A stretch of 64,000 bases of DNA from Trichococcus collinsii (GTDB taxonomy: Bacteria; Bacillota; Bacilli; Lactobacillales; Aerococcaceae). The stretch's first letter is position 1; each line of letters starts with the position of its first letter. Shown here piece by piece: positions 1 through 6,563 of the stretch. Location: the NCBI RefSeq assembly GCF_900107505.1, contig NZ_FNQH01000001.1, positions 186,001-250,000 on the forward strand. The letters run 5' to 3'. Below the pieces are notes generated by a model. It searched no databases. It was not told the DNA's origin and worked only from the letters and a program-made list of their open reading frames with translations. The translations under genes were made by a program, and so were the position numbers.

Positions 1-79
1 TCTCCATCAAATTACAAGATTAACCTTTAGAAACGTTGACAGGATGGTGTTCCTTCGACGTTCTTGAGGTTATTTTTTT
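1..79 (+). repeat. two-hairpin repeat, copy A (cut by window start)
   Basis: First of three related repeats (others at 2480 and 4117). The window begins inside it, at the end of the first small hairpin (TCTCCAT), so the 5' arm is missing. The second part is a long imperfect hairpin whose outer arms are AACCT and AGGTT and whose inner arms are AACGTTG and CGACGTT, followed by a run of seven T. It therefore looks like the end of a transcript. Bases differ between copies while pairing is largely kept. The role is unknown. Confidence 0.6.
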
Positions 80-120
80 GTTTCCACTCAGAAAAGCACC
101 AAATTGATAAATACGCAATC

Positions 121-164
121 AAAACCAACGCAGGCGTCAAATTTTCGACGCCTGCGTTGGTTTT
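121..164. terminator. bidirectional terminator hairpin
   Basis: Perfect 18-bp inverted repeat (121-138 with 147-164) around an 8-nt loop, with A-rich sequence at the left end and T-rich sequence at the right end. It lies just downstream of the nuclease gene read on the minus strand and can also stop transcription entering from the left. Confidence 0.85.
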
Positions 165-210
165 ATTTCAATCTATGTTGATTAAATTATCAACTGATAT
201 TTTTAAGTTA

Positions 211-1122
211 TTAATTTACACCATCCTTGGGTTGATTGAATACATACACATTCAGGTCAACAGAATTATCCGTTACACTTTTCGCCATAATATGCATGCC
301 TTCACACATTAATTCCTCTCCAATAAATATTGGTGTTACGCGATAGCGAACAACTGAGCCATGTTGAATAGCTTCCTTCACAATATCTTCTGCAGCGAAA
401 TACATAGTTGGATAATTAGCATTGCGGTATAGAGTGACCAGATTACGCCAGTCTTCTCCACTGCCACCCAGTACATCCGCTAACAGATGACCTCTATTAA
501 GTTGTTCCGGATTGCCTGCGTTCTGCTCGCTTTTTTTCCATCCAGTTGGCAATATACGGCTGTCTGCATCTGTACCGGTGTCATACATGTTAGGTGTTAC
601 CATAGCATCCATAGTCGTCACACGATTCCAATCATCTAAATTTCCATACACCGCCCATCCTACACCGTCATACTTTAACTCTGCTGCTGTAAAGGTACTA
701 TTTCCACCATTCAGTATTACTTCATCTGCCCCAGTGTATGTTGGAACGTCTACTGCCGTTAAGATGGCAGAATTTACTTGTTCAATTGGAGTTTCGATTG
801 GAATTTCAATTGGTGTTTCAAGTGAGGGATCTATTGATTCCACTTGGGTGAAATCCGGATTATCCAGTTCTATTGAAGTTTTCGATTCTATTTCTTTTAT
901 CGATTCAAATAATATTTCCGAATCTGTCGAACTAATTGATTCCGTTGAAATAAGCTCGCGTGATTTAGATTCTGTCTCAACTATAACTTGTGTTTCTTTT
1001 GTCGTATTCTCTACCGTGTTATTTAATGAATCGTTGCTAATTACCACACAAAAAACAATGGCGGGCACAAGTAAAAGCCCTAGCATACCGAAAAATGGGT
1101 TATCCCCACCTTTTTTTGACAT
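211..1122 (-). CDS. membrane-anchored DNA/RNA non-specific endonuclease (EndA/NucA-like)
   Basis: Predicted 303-aa cell-surface nuclease. Residues about 10-32 form one hydrophobic segment, followed by a Ser/Thr/Glu-rich linker of about 100 residues and then a C-terminal domain of the Endonuclease_NS_2 type. In that domain the family signature RGHL carries the catalytic His, and the following NLVT...N stretch holds the expected metal-ligand Asn; YRVTP and NVYV near the end are also typical. The family cleaves DNA and RNA without sequence preference, as in streptococcal EndA. The start at 1122 is preferred over 1143 because AAAGGAGG lies 7 nt upstream. The gene is divergent from the envelope protein at 1269. 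The long linker suggests the domain is displayed outside the cell. A role in DNA uptake, nutrition or competition cannot be told from sequence. Confidence 0.85.
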   Translation of the reverse strand: MSKKGGDNPFFGMLGLLLVPAIVFCVVISNDSLNNTVENTTKETQVIVETESKSRELISTESISSTDSEILFESIKEIESKTSIELDNPDFTQVESIDPSLETPIEIPIETPIEQVNSAILTAVDVPTYTGADEVILNGGNSTFTAAELKYDGVGWAVYGNLDDWNRVTTMDAMVTPNMYDTGTDADSRILPTGWKKSEQNAGNPEQLNRGHLLADVLGGSGEDWRNLVTLYRNANYPTMYFAAEDIVKEAIQHGSVVRYRVTPIFIGEELMCEGMHIMAKSVTDNSVDLNVYVFNQPKDGVN

Positions 1123-1189
1123 TAACTTGTCCTCCTTTAACATACTATTTATATATTAACATCATTGTGAAATATTTTCCTTAGTACAA

Positions 1190-1218
1190 TTGCTATTAAT
1201 ATTAATTAATATTAAAAT
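1190..1218 (+). promoter_or_regulatory. promoter of the envelope protein gene with a palindromic spacer
   Basis: TTGCTA (1190-1195), 17-nt spacer, TAAAAT (1213-1218). Bases 1196-1215 form a perfect 20-bp AT palindrome that fills the spacer and reaches into the -10 box, which is where a repressor dimer could bind. AT-only palindromes also arise by chance. Confidence 0.55.
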
Positions 1219-1268
1219 GAGATTATAACAATTTAATATATTTGTTATAAACTGAAGGAGTGATAAAA

Positions 1269-2258
1269 ATGAAAAAGATTGTTAATGTACTTGGCGTATT
1301 AGTTGCTTCAATTTTTACGATTGCCATATTTCCCATTATCTCACCTATAGTTCTCGTACTAGGCGGATATGGAATTTGGTATTTCTTAAAGAAAACTCCG
1401 AATCCGAAAAAAATGAAACTTGCTATACTTGGGGCAGTAATTGGATTATTCGGCTGTTTTGCATTAACAGGGTGTTCTGGAGGAGAAAACTCAGCTAATG
1501 AAACAACAGTAAAACAATCTCAAGTAGAATCATCCTCTACAAAAGAAAAGACAAAGAAAGAACTTGCAGCGGAAGAAAAGGCAAAGGTAAAATCTGAACA
1601 AGAAAAATTATTGAAAAATGCTACGGCTGCTATTTCATTAGTAGAAAAAAATCCATCACGTGTTAATTTTACTAAAGCAGCAAGTATTGTGGACAAACTA
1701 GACAAACCATCTCAAGAACTGACAGATAAATTAAAAGCTGTTGAAGAGAGAGTCATTCTAGAAGAAGAGAACCTAAAATTAGCGGAAGTTGCAATTGCAT
1801 CAGCAGAAGCAGCCCAAACTAGAGAAAATTATGAAAACGCAAAATCAACTTTAGCAGTTTTGGTTATTCCAAATTCTACTTTTACGAACCGTTTATCTAA
1901 CGTAGAGGGGGTTGTGGTAGAGAAAGAGGCTGCCGAACAAGCAGCTGCAGCTCAAGCTGAGGCTGATAGAATTGCCGCCGAACAAGCAGCTGCAGCTCAA
2001 GCTGAGGCCGATAGAATTGCTGCCGAACAAGCAGCCGCAGCACAAGCTGAAGCTGATAGAATTGCCTCGGAGCAAGCAGCCGCAGCACAAGCAGCTGTTC
2101 AGCCTGTTGGACAGACAGTTTATATCGCTCCGGGTTCAGGGACTAAATATCATTTTGATTCCTCATGCCGCGGATTGAATAATGCTAATTCGATCGTTAG
2201 CATGACATTATCTGCAGCTCAAGCCCAATCATATACGTTATGTGGATGGGAAGATTAG
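1269..2258 (+). CDS. Ala-rich coiled-coil envelope protein with C-terminal Cys/His domain
   Basis: Predicted 329-aa protein of unknown function. Two hydrophobic segments (about residues 5-32 and 42-63) are followed by a lipobox-like LTGC, so it may be a membrane protein or a lipoprotein. Then comes a charged coiled-coil region with three full copies and one partial copy of a 15-residue unit starting AAEQAAAAQ. The last 45 residues form a small domain with KYHFDSSCRGL and a late Cys (TLCGWED). This resembles a C-terminal module (YHxxxxCRGL...C) seen on many secreted Firmicutes proteins, some of them nucleases. ATG 1269 is chosen over GTG 1260 because GGAG ends 8 nt before it. Its neighbour is the divergent surface nuclease, which suggests but does not prove a shared role. 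A terminator follows. Confidence 0.7.
   Translation: MKKIVNVLGVLVASIFTIAIFPIISPIVLVLGGYGIWYFLKKTPNPKKMKLAILGAVIGLFGCFALTGCSGGENSANETTVKQSQVESSSTKEKTKKELAAEEKAKVKSEQEKLLKNATAAISLVEKNPSRVNFTKAASIVDKLDKPSQELTDKLKAVEERVILEEENLKLAEVAIASAEAAQTRENYENAKSTLAVLVIPNSTFTNRLSNVEGVVVEKEAAEQAAAAQAEADRIAAEQAAAAQAEADRIAAEQAAAAQAEADRIASEQAAAAQAAVQPVGQTVYIAPGSGTKYHFDSSCRGLNNANSIVSMTLSAAQAQSYTLCGWED
1929..2093 (+). repeat. 45-bp in-frame tandem repeats
   Basis: Three full 45-bp units (1929, 1974, 2019) and a partial fourth (2064) encode the 15-residue Ala-rich coiled-coil unit of the envelope protein. The units differ only at a few, mostly synonymous, bases. Copy number could change by slippage or recombination without breaking the frame. 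Confidence 0.9.
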
Positions 2259-2327
2259 TTTGCTAATTTTAAGCATACTATGAATTCATAAAAATTAGCC
2301 CATGAGGATTTTAGGTTACTATAAATA

Positions 2328-2355
2328 AAAAAGAATGGCGAAAGCCATTCTTTTT
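2328..2355. terminator. bidirectional terminator
   Basis: AAAGAATGGC and GCCATTCTTT pair around a GAAA tetraloop, with A-run and T-run flanks. It ends the envelope protein transcript. Confidence 0.85.
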
Positions 2356-2479
2356 ATATGATTAAGTCCTTAGCAACGTAACGACAATCATAACGACTTG
2401 TACTTAAAGTCTATGATTACCTATCTATGTAATAACTTGATTTATCAGCGGTATGCTTGAATTTTACTATTTATCGGGG

Positions 2480-2589
2480 CTTATTATTTAATGAGATGAT
2501 ATACCCATCGTCTCCATCATATTAAATTAACAGACCTTAGAAGCGTTGATACAGAGACATTTCTGTATGTTTCTAAGGTCTGTTTTTTT
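2480..2589 (+). repeat. two-hairpin repeat, copy B
   Basis: Hairpin 1 (2493-2514): GAGATGAT pairs with ATCGTCTC around a 6-nt loop containing ACCC. After a short AT linker, hairpin 2 has outer arms CAGACCTTAGAA (2531-2542) and TTCTAAGGTCTG (2571-2582) and inner arms ATACAGA and TCTGTAT, followed by a T run. The shared start CTTATT(A/G)TTTAA and the core CCCATCGTCTCCAT match copy C at 4117. The rest of 2259-2784 shows no gene. Confidence 0.7.
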
Positions 2590-2784
2590 GACCATGTAAT
2601 GCTAAAAATTCACGTATGCGGCAAATTTATCAGCTGTTTTCGCCTTTTGCTTTTTCGGTTACATGAGCATAAATATTCAGAGTTACATCGCTGGACATGT
2701 TTAGCAATGCTCATTTTGAATAAAAACTGGTGTATAATTAACTTAAAGAGGTTAGCTCAGATGAATCAAAATAGTTAGGAGAAT

Positions 2785-3038
2785 GTGAATAAAGCATCCA
2801 AAAAACAAAGATCAGATAGAAAAACTGGTTTGGGAAATCGATTCCATCAACTACACGGATATCTTGCAAAGCATGTAGGACGGTCTGGAGCGATGGGCCA
2901 AAACAACAATCATCGTTCGAAAATTGTACGAAATAGGAGAAATGGAAATTGCTGCCATATTGGGGCCGGGACTTTGGTTTGAAAAAGGCAGGGCTTAAGT
3001 CGACCATCAGGCGACAATACAAGGAAGAGGTTAAATAA
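2785..3038 (+). pseudogene. decayed small gene, family unknown
   Basis: A GTG start with TAGGAG upstream opens a frame (MNKASKK) that runs into an A6 tract. Shifting frame there reads DQIEKLVWEIDSIN, then an in-frame TAG near 2870, then WAKTTIIVRKLYEIGEMEI and AAILGPGLWFEKG. A second shift reads on as LKSTIRRQYKEEVK and stops at TAA (3036), which overlaps the ATG of the next gene. The shifted reading has normal protein-like composition, while the uninterrupted 65-aa frame is Arg-rich and unconvincing. I infer a broken gene of roughly 80-90 aa once translationally coupled to the 73-aa gene. No family is recognised. Confidence 0.4.
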
Positions 3039-3259
3039 TGAGAAAGACAAAATATTACATAACGACGAGAGCGAATCGAAAAAATTTCCTTTTGAACTAC
3101 GGCGACTGGATGTTTAAGTATGTCCCGGAGAGCAAAGCTTGGGAAGCATCCGATTATTGGTACGAAGAAATCATCATGAATGACTTCACAGATTTCGAGG
3201 AAATAACCGAGGAGCGCGCGAAAGAGATAATCGCGAATGACGGCGTCTTTCAAATTTAA
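3038..3259 (+). CDS. hypothetical protein, 73 aa
   Basis: Small, mixed-charge soluble protein rich in Tyr and Trp (YGDWMF, SDYWYEE), without signal peptide or membrane segment. A strong GGAAGAGG lies ahead of the ATG, and a good terminator follows 3 bases after the stop, so it looks like the last gene of a transcript that began with the decayed gene at 2785. I do not recognise the family. Two-gene units of this size occur in toxin/immunity and phage-derived cargo, but nothing in the sequence proves that here. Confidence 0.6.
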   Translation: MRKTKYYITTRANRKNFLLNYGDWMFKYVPESKAWEASDYWYEEIIMNDFTDFEEITEERAKEIIANDGVFQI

Positions 3260-3261
3260 TA

Positions 3262-3305
3262 ACAAAAATGAGTGTCTAATTTTTAAAATTAGATACTCAC
3301 TTTTG
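3262..3305. terminator. terminator after the 73-aa gene
   Basis: GAGTGTCTAATTT (3270-3282) pairs with AAATTAGATACTC (3286-3298) through 13 bp including one G-T pair, flanked by ACAAAA and TTTTGT. Confidence 0.85.
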
Positions 3306-3656
3306 TGTGCAAAATAAAAGGATGCAGCATCAATGGCATCCTTATATTGTAGAAGTAGGCAAAAAAACTGTTGTCCTTCTTTCTCAAACGCTTCGACAAC
3401 GGGTGGCGGATGTTTTGTTTAAAATCGACATCTGGTACGGAAAAATAAGCGGAAGGTTTGTTGTTACTCACTGCATTACCTTTAGTGCGCGGCGCAGATG
3501 CATATTCAAGAGGTCCATCAATAGAAAAAAGCACCTATTCTTCTTTGCGAGGAGAATAGGTGCTTTTTTCGTTTGCGCATATCTTTGTGCAGATTGGATG
3601 TTTTATCCGATATCAAAAAATGAGAGAGAAGAAAAGTAAGCACGGTAAACGTTAGC
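3306..3656. other. gene-poor stretch with possible broken coding on the minus strand
   Basis: No convincing intact gene. Between 3520 and 3310 the minus strand can be read as protein-like sequence only by changing frame near 3410 (SNNKPSAYFSVPDVDFKQN, then VVEAFEKEGQQFF), which suggests a degraded gene of unknown family. A plus-strand frame of 110 codons crosses the strong hairpin at 3525-3569 and is not believed. Confidence 0.3.
3525..3569. terminator. 16-bp perfect bidirectional hairpin terminator
   Basis: AAAAAAGCACCTATTC (3525-3540) and its exact complement (3554-3569) enclose a 13-nt loop. Runs of A and T on the two sides allow termination in both directions. Confidence 0.8.
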
Positions 3657-3848
3657 ATGCCAGAGCATAAAGTTAAGGTGCTTTTCACCAAAAGCGACGT
3701 AAACGCCGCAAAAAATATTCTCTCGATTAGCTTGGGACAAGCCTTGGTAAAATTAGCCTAAACCGCTGTCTTGGAGCTAAAACGCTCGCTAGACAAGTTA
3801 TGGGTGTCCCTAGAAGATCGGTACTTCAGTGACGATGTAGTTCATCTG
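3657..3848 (+). mobile_element. 3' remnant of an IS605-type tnpB (OrfB) and right end
   Basis: The frame ending at TAA 3759-3761 reads TKSDVNAAKNIL...GQALVKLA. DVNAAKNIL is the hallmark C-terminus of IS605 OrfB/TnpB proteins, where the Asp belongs to the RuvC-like site. Only about 35 codons remain; the zinc-ribbon Cys residues and all upstream sequence are missing. About 80 bases after the stop, CTAGAAGATCGGTACTTCAG leads to GTAGTTCA, similar to the right-end hairpin region of IS200/IS605 elements. The element is dead and is kept only as a scar directly next to the 3' end of the 45-aa gene. Confidence 0.65.
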
Positions 3849-3849
3849 T

Positions 3850-3987
3850 TTATTTTTGCTTCTTTTTCAAATATTCCGCACGTATTTTTTCAAGTTGCTG
3901 CTTTTTATCAAATTTGGCAGGTGTCTGTTTTTCATGAAACTTTGTCACAGATGCCAGACCTTTATAATCCAATTGATATTTTCCCAC
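3850..3987 (-). CDS. conserved-looking small basic protein, 45 aa
   Basis: Small Lys-rich soluble protein starting MGKYQLDYKG (GTG start read as Met) and ending AEYLKKKQK. It resembles short hypothetical proteins that I recall from lactic acid bacteria, but I know of no function. Support is good for so short a frame: a promoter at 4038-4067, GTAGGTGA upstream of the GTG, and normal codon use. It has no hydrophobic segment. It ends beside the IS605 remnant and is transcribed against the flanking genes. Confidence 0.7.
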   Translation of the reverse strand: MGKYQLDYKGLASVTKFHEKQTPAKFDKKQQLEKIRAEYLKKKQK

Positions 3988-4037
3988 TTTGTTCACCTAC
4001 TTTTCTTGTCCTTAAAGAGAATCTCTTCAACAAATAT

Positions 4038-4067
4038 ATTATACCGTATTTTATCATTTTCTGCCAA
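4038..4067 (-). promoter_or_regulatory. promoter of the 45-aa gene
   Basis: On the minus strand, TTGGCA (4067-4062), 18-nt spacer, TATAAT (4043-4038), about 50 nt before the GTG start. Confidence 0.65.
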
Positions 4068-4073
4068 AAGACT

Positions 4074-4111
4074 CCCACCTCTAAGCGATAGCGTAGGTGG
4101 GGGTAGTTCAA
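4074..4111 (+). mobile_element. solo IS200/IS605-like end hairpin
   Basis: CCCACCT (4074-4080) pairs with AGGTGGG (4095-4101) around a loop containing CTAAGCGATAGCG, followed by GGTAGTTCA. Hairpins of this form followed by TAGTTCA mark the ends of IS200/IS605 elements. The same GTAGTTCA occurs at 3837-3844 after the tnpB remnant. No transposase adjoins this copy, so it would be a second scar. Confidence 0.45.
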
Positions 4112-4116
4112 TGTTG

Positions 4117-4224
4117 CTTATTGTTTAAGGAGATAGTAAACCCATCGTCTCCATAAAATTACAAAATAAACCTTTAGAAACGTTGACAGGACGGTATTCA
4201 TTCGACGCTCTAAAGGTTATTTTA
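4117..4224 (+). repeat. two-hairpin repeat, copy C
   Basis: Best preserved copy beside B. Hairpin 1 (4129-4152) pairs GGAGAT with the GTCTCC arm. Hairpin 2 has outer arms AACCTTTAGA (4169-4178) and TCTAAAGGTT (4209-4218), then ATTTTAT. It starts six bases after the solo IS-like hairpin and marks the border between the AT-rich accessory stretch and the pan operon. Confidence 0.7.
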
Positions 4225-4279
4225 TGTGTCTAAGTCTATTTCTACGTTTATTTCCACTTCATTTTTATTGGAATATCCA

Positions 4280-4293
4280 GCTGTCATGACAGC
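4280..4293. promoter_or_regulatory. 14-bp perfect palindrome upstream of panB
   Basis: GCTGTCATGACAGC is fully palindromic and lies about 40 bp before the panB -35 box. It could be an operator, but no regulator is identified. Confidence 0.3.
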
Positions 4294-4330
4294 AATTGAT
4301 TTTGGTAGGGCTTCCATTTTCAAAAAGTAG

Positions 4331-4359
4331 TTGACATTATTCCCCGCAGAACGTAATGT
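4331..4359 (+). promoter_or_regulatory. panBCD promoter
   Basis: TTGACA (4331-4336), 17-nt spacer, TAATGT (4354-4359). It lies about 45 bp before the preferred panB start. Confidence 0.7.
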
Positions 4360-4403
4360 GTGAATAATATATTATATTGGATAAAGAGAGGATGAGAATT
4401 CGG

Positions 4404-5231
4404 GTGAAGAAATCGGTTTTGACTTTCCGCAATGCCAAGCAGAAAAATAAGCGGCTGACGATGCTGACTGCTTACGACTATTCCACTGCCAAGCTGATTG
4501 ATGCTGCAGGGATCGACTCAGTACTCGTGGGTGATTCGCTGGGTATGGTGATGCTAGGGTATGAAGACACCTTATCGGTAACGATGGAGGATATGATCCA
4601 CCACACGAAAGCTGTCGCCAGAGGGGTAAAGGATGCGTTGGTCGTAAGCGATCTGCCGTTCATGTCCTATCAGACCTCCGTCTATGATGCGGTATCCAAT
4701 GCCGGCAGGCTGATCAAGGAAGGCCGGGCGCAAGCAGTCAAACTGGAAGGCGGCCTTGAAGTCTGCCCGCAGATTAAGGCGATTGTGGAAGCCTCCATAC
4801 CGGTCATGGCACATCTCGGCCTGACGCCGCAATCCGTCAATGCTTTCGGTGGATTTAAAGTCCAAGGGAAAGATGAAGAAGCGGCGCGCAGCCTGATTGA
4901 GCAAGCGAAGGCTGTCGAAGCGGCAGGAGCCTTTGCGGTGGTGCTGGAATGCATTCCAGCCAAACTGGCCGATTTGATCACTAAAAGCATCTCGATTCCG
5001 ACAATCGGCATCGGTGCGGGAAACGGCTGCGATGGCCAAGTGTTGGTCTATCAGGACATGCTGGGGCTCTATTCCGATTTCACACCAAAATTCGTCAAGC
5101 GCTATGCAGAAATCGGTCCGCAGATGCAAACAGCGATCGAAGGCTACATATCCGAAGTGAAAAGCGGCGCGTTTCCGGCAGCGGAGCACACCTTTGCGCT
5201 GTCCGATGCGGTCATCGAAAAATTATATTAG
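4404..5231 (+). CDS. panB: 3-methyl-2-oxobutanoate hydroxymethyltransferase
   Basis: Transfers a hydroxymethyl group from methylenetetrahydrofolate to 2-oxoisovalerate to give ketopantoate, the first committed step of pantothenate and CoA synthesis; cytoplasmic. The (beta/alpha)8 barrel motifs are clear: [12 protein letters not shown] with the Mg-binding Asp, [18 protein letters not shown] and IGIGAG. The GTG at 4404 gives 275 aa, close to the usual 264-280. The ATG at 4392 directly abuts the only GAGAGG motif, so it has no room for ribosome binding; a TTG at 4377 is also possible. First gene of the panB-panC-panD operon, 15 bases before panC. Confidence 0.93.
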   Translation: MKKSVLTFRNAKQKNKRLTMLTAYDYSTAKLIDAAGIDSVLVGDSLGMVMLGYEDTLSVTMEDMIHHTKAVARGVKDALVVSDLPFMSYQTSVYDAVSNAGRLIKEGRAQAVKLEGGLEVCPQIKAIVEASIPVMAHLGLTPQSVNAFGGFKVQGKDEEAARSLIEQAKAVEAAGAFAVVLECIPAKLADLITKSISIPTIGIGAGNGCDGQVLVYQDMLGLYSDFTPKFVKRYAEIGPQMQTAIEGYISEVKSGAFPAAEHTFALSDAVIEKLY

Positions 5232-5246
5232 AGGGGTAATCACTTA

Positions 5247-6089
5247 ATGAAGATTGCAGCTACAGTTGAAGAAATCCGCAGTGCCGTGAAGGCCTGGAAA
5301 AAGGAAGGTTTGTCGGTAGGTTTCGTTCCGACGATGGGCTATCTCCATGAAGGCCATCAAAGCTTGATGCAGAAAGCCGTCAGCGAAAACGATCGGGTGG
5401 TCGTCAGCATTTTTGTGAATCCGATGCAGTTCGGACCAACAGAAGACTTGGAAAGCTATCCAAGGGATCTGGAAAAGGATGCCGCTTTGTGCGAAGCCAG
5501 CGGAGTGGAGCTGATTTTCCATCCCGAGCCGAAGGAGATGTACCATTCAGATTTCAGCAGCTTTGTGGACATGCATGGCCTGACGGAGAGATTGTGCGGG
5601 AAAAGCAGGCCGGCCCATTTCCGGGGCGTGTGCACAGTCGTGACAAAGCTGTTCAACATCGTGCAGCCGGACCGTGCCTATTTCGGACAGAAGGACGCCC
5701 AACAGTTGGCGGTCATCCAGCAGATGGTCCGCGACCTCAATATGGAGGTCACCGTCATCGGCTGCCCGATCATCCGGGAAGCGGACGGATTGGCGAAAAG
5801 TTCGCGCAACAGTTACCTGTCAGCGGATGAGCGCAAGGCAGCGTTGGTGCTTAGCCGAGCGCTCGAAGTCGCGAAACAGTTGCTTGCAGATGGCGAGCAG
5901 GACGCTGCCAAGATCCTGAAGGCCATTTCGGAAACGATCCAAGCCGAACCGATGGCGAAGATCGATTATGTGGAGTTGGTGGATGCGCGAACGCTACAGC
6001 AAGTGGACAGCGTCGAGCGACCTGTATTGGTGGCTTTGGCAGTCTATATCGGGAAAACGCGTCTGATCGATAATTTTATCACGGAATAA
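5247..6089 (+). CDS. panC: pantothenate synthetase
   Basis: Joins pantoate and beta-alanine using ATP to make pantothenate, through a pantoyl-adenylate. 280 aa, normal for the family. The nucleotidyltransferase-type signatures PTMGYLHEGH near the N-terminus and FGQKDAQQ, followed by ReADGLAKSSRN, are the ATP and substrate sites (KSSRN corresponds to the KMSKS-like loop). GAGGGG lies before the ATG. It sits between panB and panD, so one transcript encodes the pantothenate branch (panE not in view). Confidence 0.95.
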   Translation: MKIAATVEEIRSAVKAWKKEGLSVGFVPTMGYLHEGHQSLMQKAVSENDRVVVSIFVNPMQFGPTEDLESYPRDLEKDAALCEASGVELIFHPEPKEMYHSDFSSFVDMHGLTERLCGKSRPAHFRGVCTVVTKLFNIVQPDRAYFGQKDAQQLAVIQQMVRDLNMEVTVIGCPIIREADGLAKSSRNSYLSADERKAALVLSRALEVAKQLLADGEQDAAKILKAISETIQAEPMAKIDYVELVDARTLQQVDSVERPVLVALAVYIGKTRLIDNFITE

Positions 6090-6104
6090 GTGGGGGGAAA
6101 AACA

Positions 6105-6491
6105 ATGCAACTAAATATGCTAAAAAGTAAAATACACCGCGCCGTCGTTGTCCAGGCGGAGCTTTCCTATGTAGGCAGCATCACTGTCGACAAGGATCTG
6201 CTTGATGCTGCAGGGCTGATCGAATATGAGAAGGTCCAGATCGTCGACATCGACAACGGGGCCCGGTTCGAAACTTACGTCATCGCAGGCGAACGCGGCT
6301 CGGGCATGATTTGCCTGAATGGTGCCGCCGCCCGTTGCGTTCAAGTATCGGACAAAATCATCATCATGGCCTACTGCATGATGGACGAACAGGAAGCAAA
6401 GGAACACAAGCCGCTTGTGGTGTTCGTGGATGAGCAGAATGCCATCACAACCGTAACAAGATATGAAGAACACGGCAGACTCAGCATGTAA
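6105..6491 (+). CDS. panD: aspartate 1-decarboxylase proenzyme
   Basis: Makes beta-alanine from aspartate for PanC. A pyruvoyl enzyme that cleaves itself between Gly24 and Ser25; here the count from ATG 6105 puts Gly and Ser exactly at 24 and 25 (YVGS), which confirms the start. 128 aa against about 126 in E. coli. The conserved NGAAAR segment is present. A GGGGGG ribosome site sits between the panC stop and this ATG; the in-frame GTG at 6090 directly after panC is rejected. A bidirectional terminator follows. Confidence 0.95.
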   Translation: MQLNMLKSKIHRAVVVQAELSYVGSITVDKDLLDAAGLIEYEKVQIVDIDNGARFETYVIAGERGSGMICLNGAAARCVQVSDKIIIMAYCMMDEQEAKEHKPLVVFVDEQNAITTVTRYEEHGRLSM

Positions 6492-6515
6492 GCTTTCTAT
6501 TTAGGTACAAAAAAG

Positions 6516-6560
6516 AAGCGCAACCGCATCGATCCAGTCGGACCTGATGCGGTTGCGCTT
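6516..6560. terminator. bidirectional terminator between panD and the dehydrogenase
   Basis: Perfect 15-bp stem, AAGCGCAACCGCATC (6516-6530) with its complement (6546-6560), shared by the convergent panD and hydroxyacid dehydrogenase genes. Confidence 0.9.
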
Positions 6561-6563
6561 TTC

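Noticed and set aside
512-1159. 215-codon plus-strand frame
   Set aside because: It lies antisense over the nuclease gene, which has catalytic motifs and a good ribosome site; this frame has neither.
1893-2090. Cys/Leu-rich minus-strand frames
   Set aside because: They mirror the 45-bp tandem repeats of the envelope protein and have repeat-driven composition.
1929-2093. Tandem repeats as a CRISPR array
   Set aside because: Units are contiguous, 45 bp, in frame with a protein and have no spacers.
2738-3265. 175-codon minus-strand frame
   Set aside because: It is opposite the decayed gene and the 73-aa gene, crosses their start signals and has no ribosome site.
3307-3639. 110-codon plus-strand frame
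   Set aside because: It starts in a terminator and passes through a perfect 16-bp terminator hairpin.
3660-3780. A third copy of the fold-back repeat of 38058/46304
   Set aside because: The similarity (GGGACAAGC, TTGG) is short and is explained by the TnpB coding remnant.
3771-4091. Plus-strand frames of 106 and 90 codons
   Set aside because: They are antisense to the 45-aa gene and its promoter; Phe-rich composition fits the complement of a Lys-rich gene.
4572-5189. 205-codon minus-strand frame
   Set aside because: Shadow of panB; no start signals.
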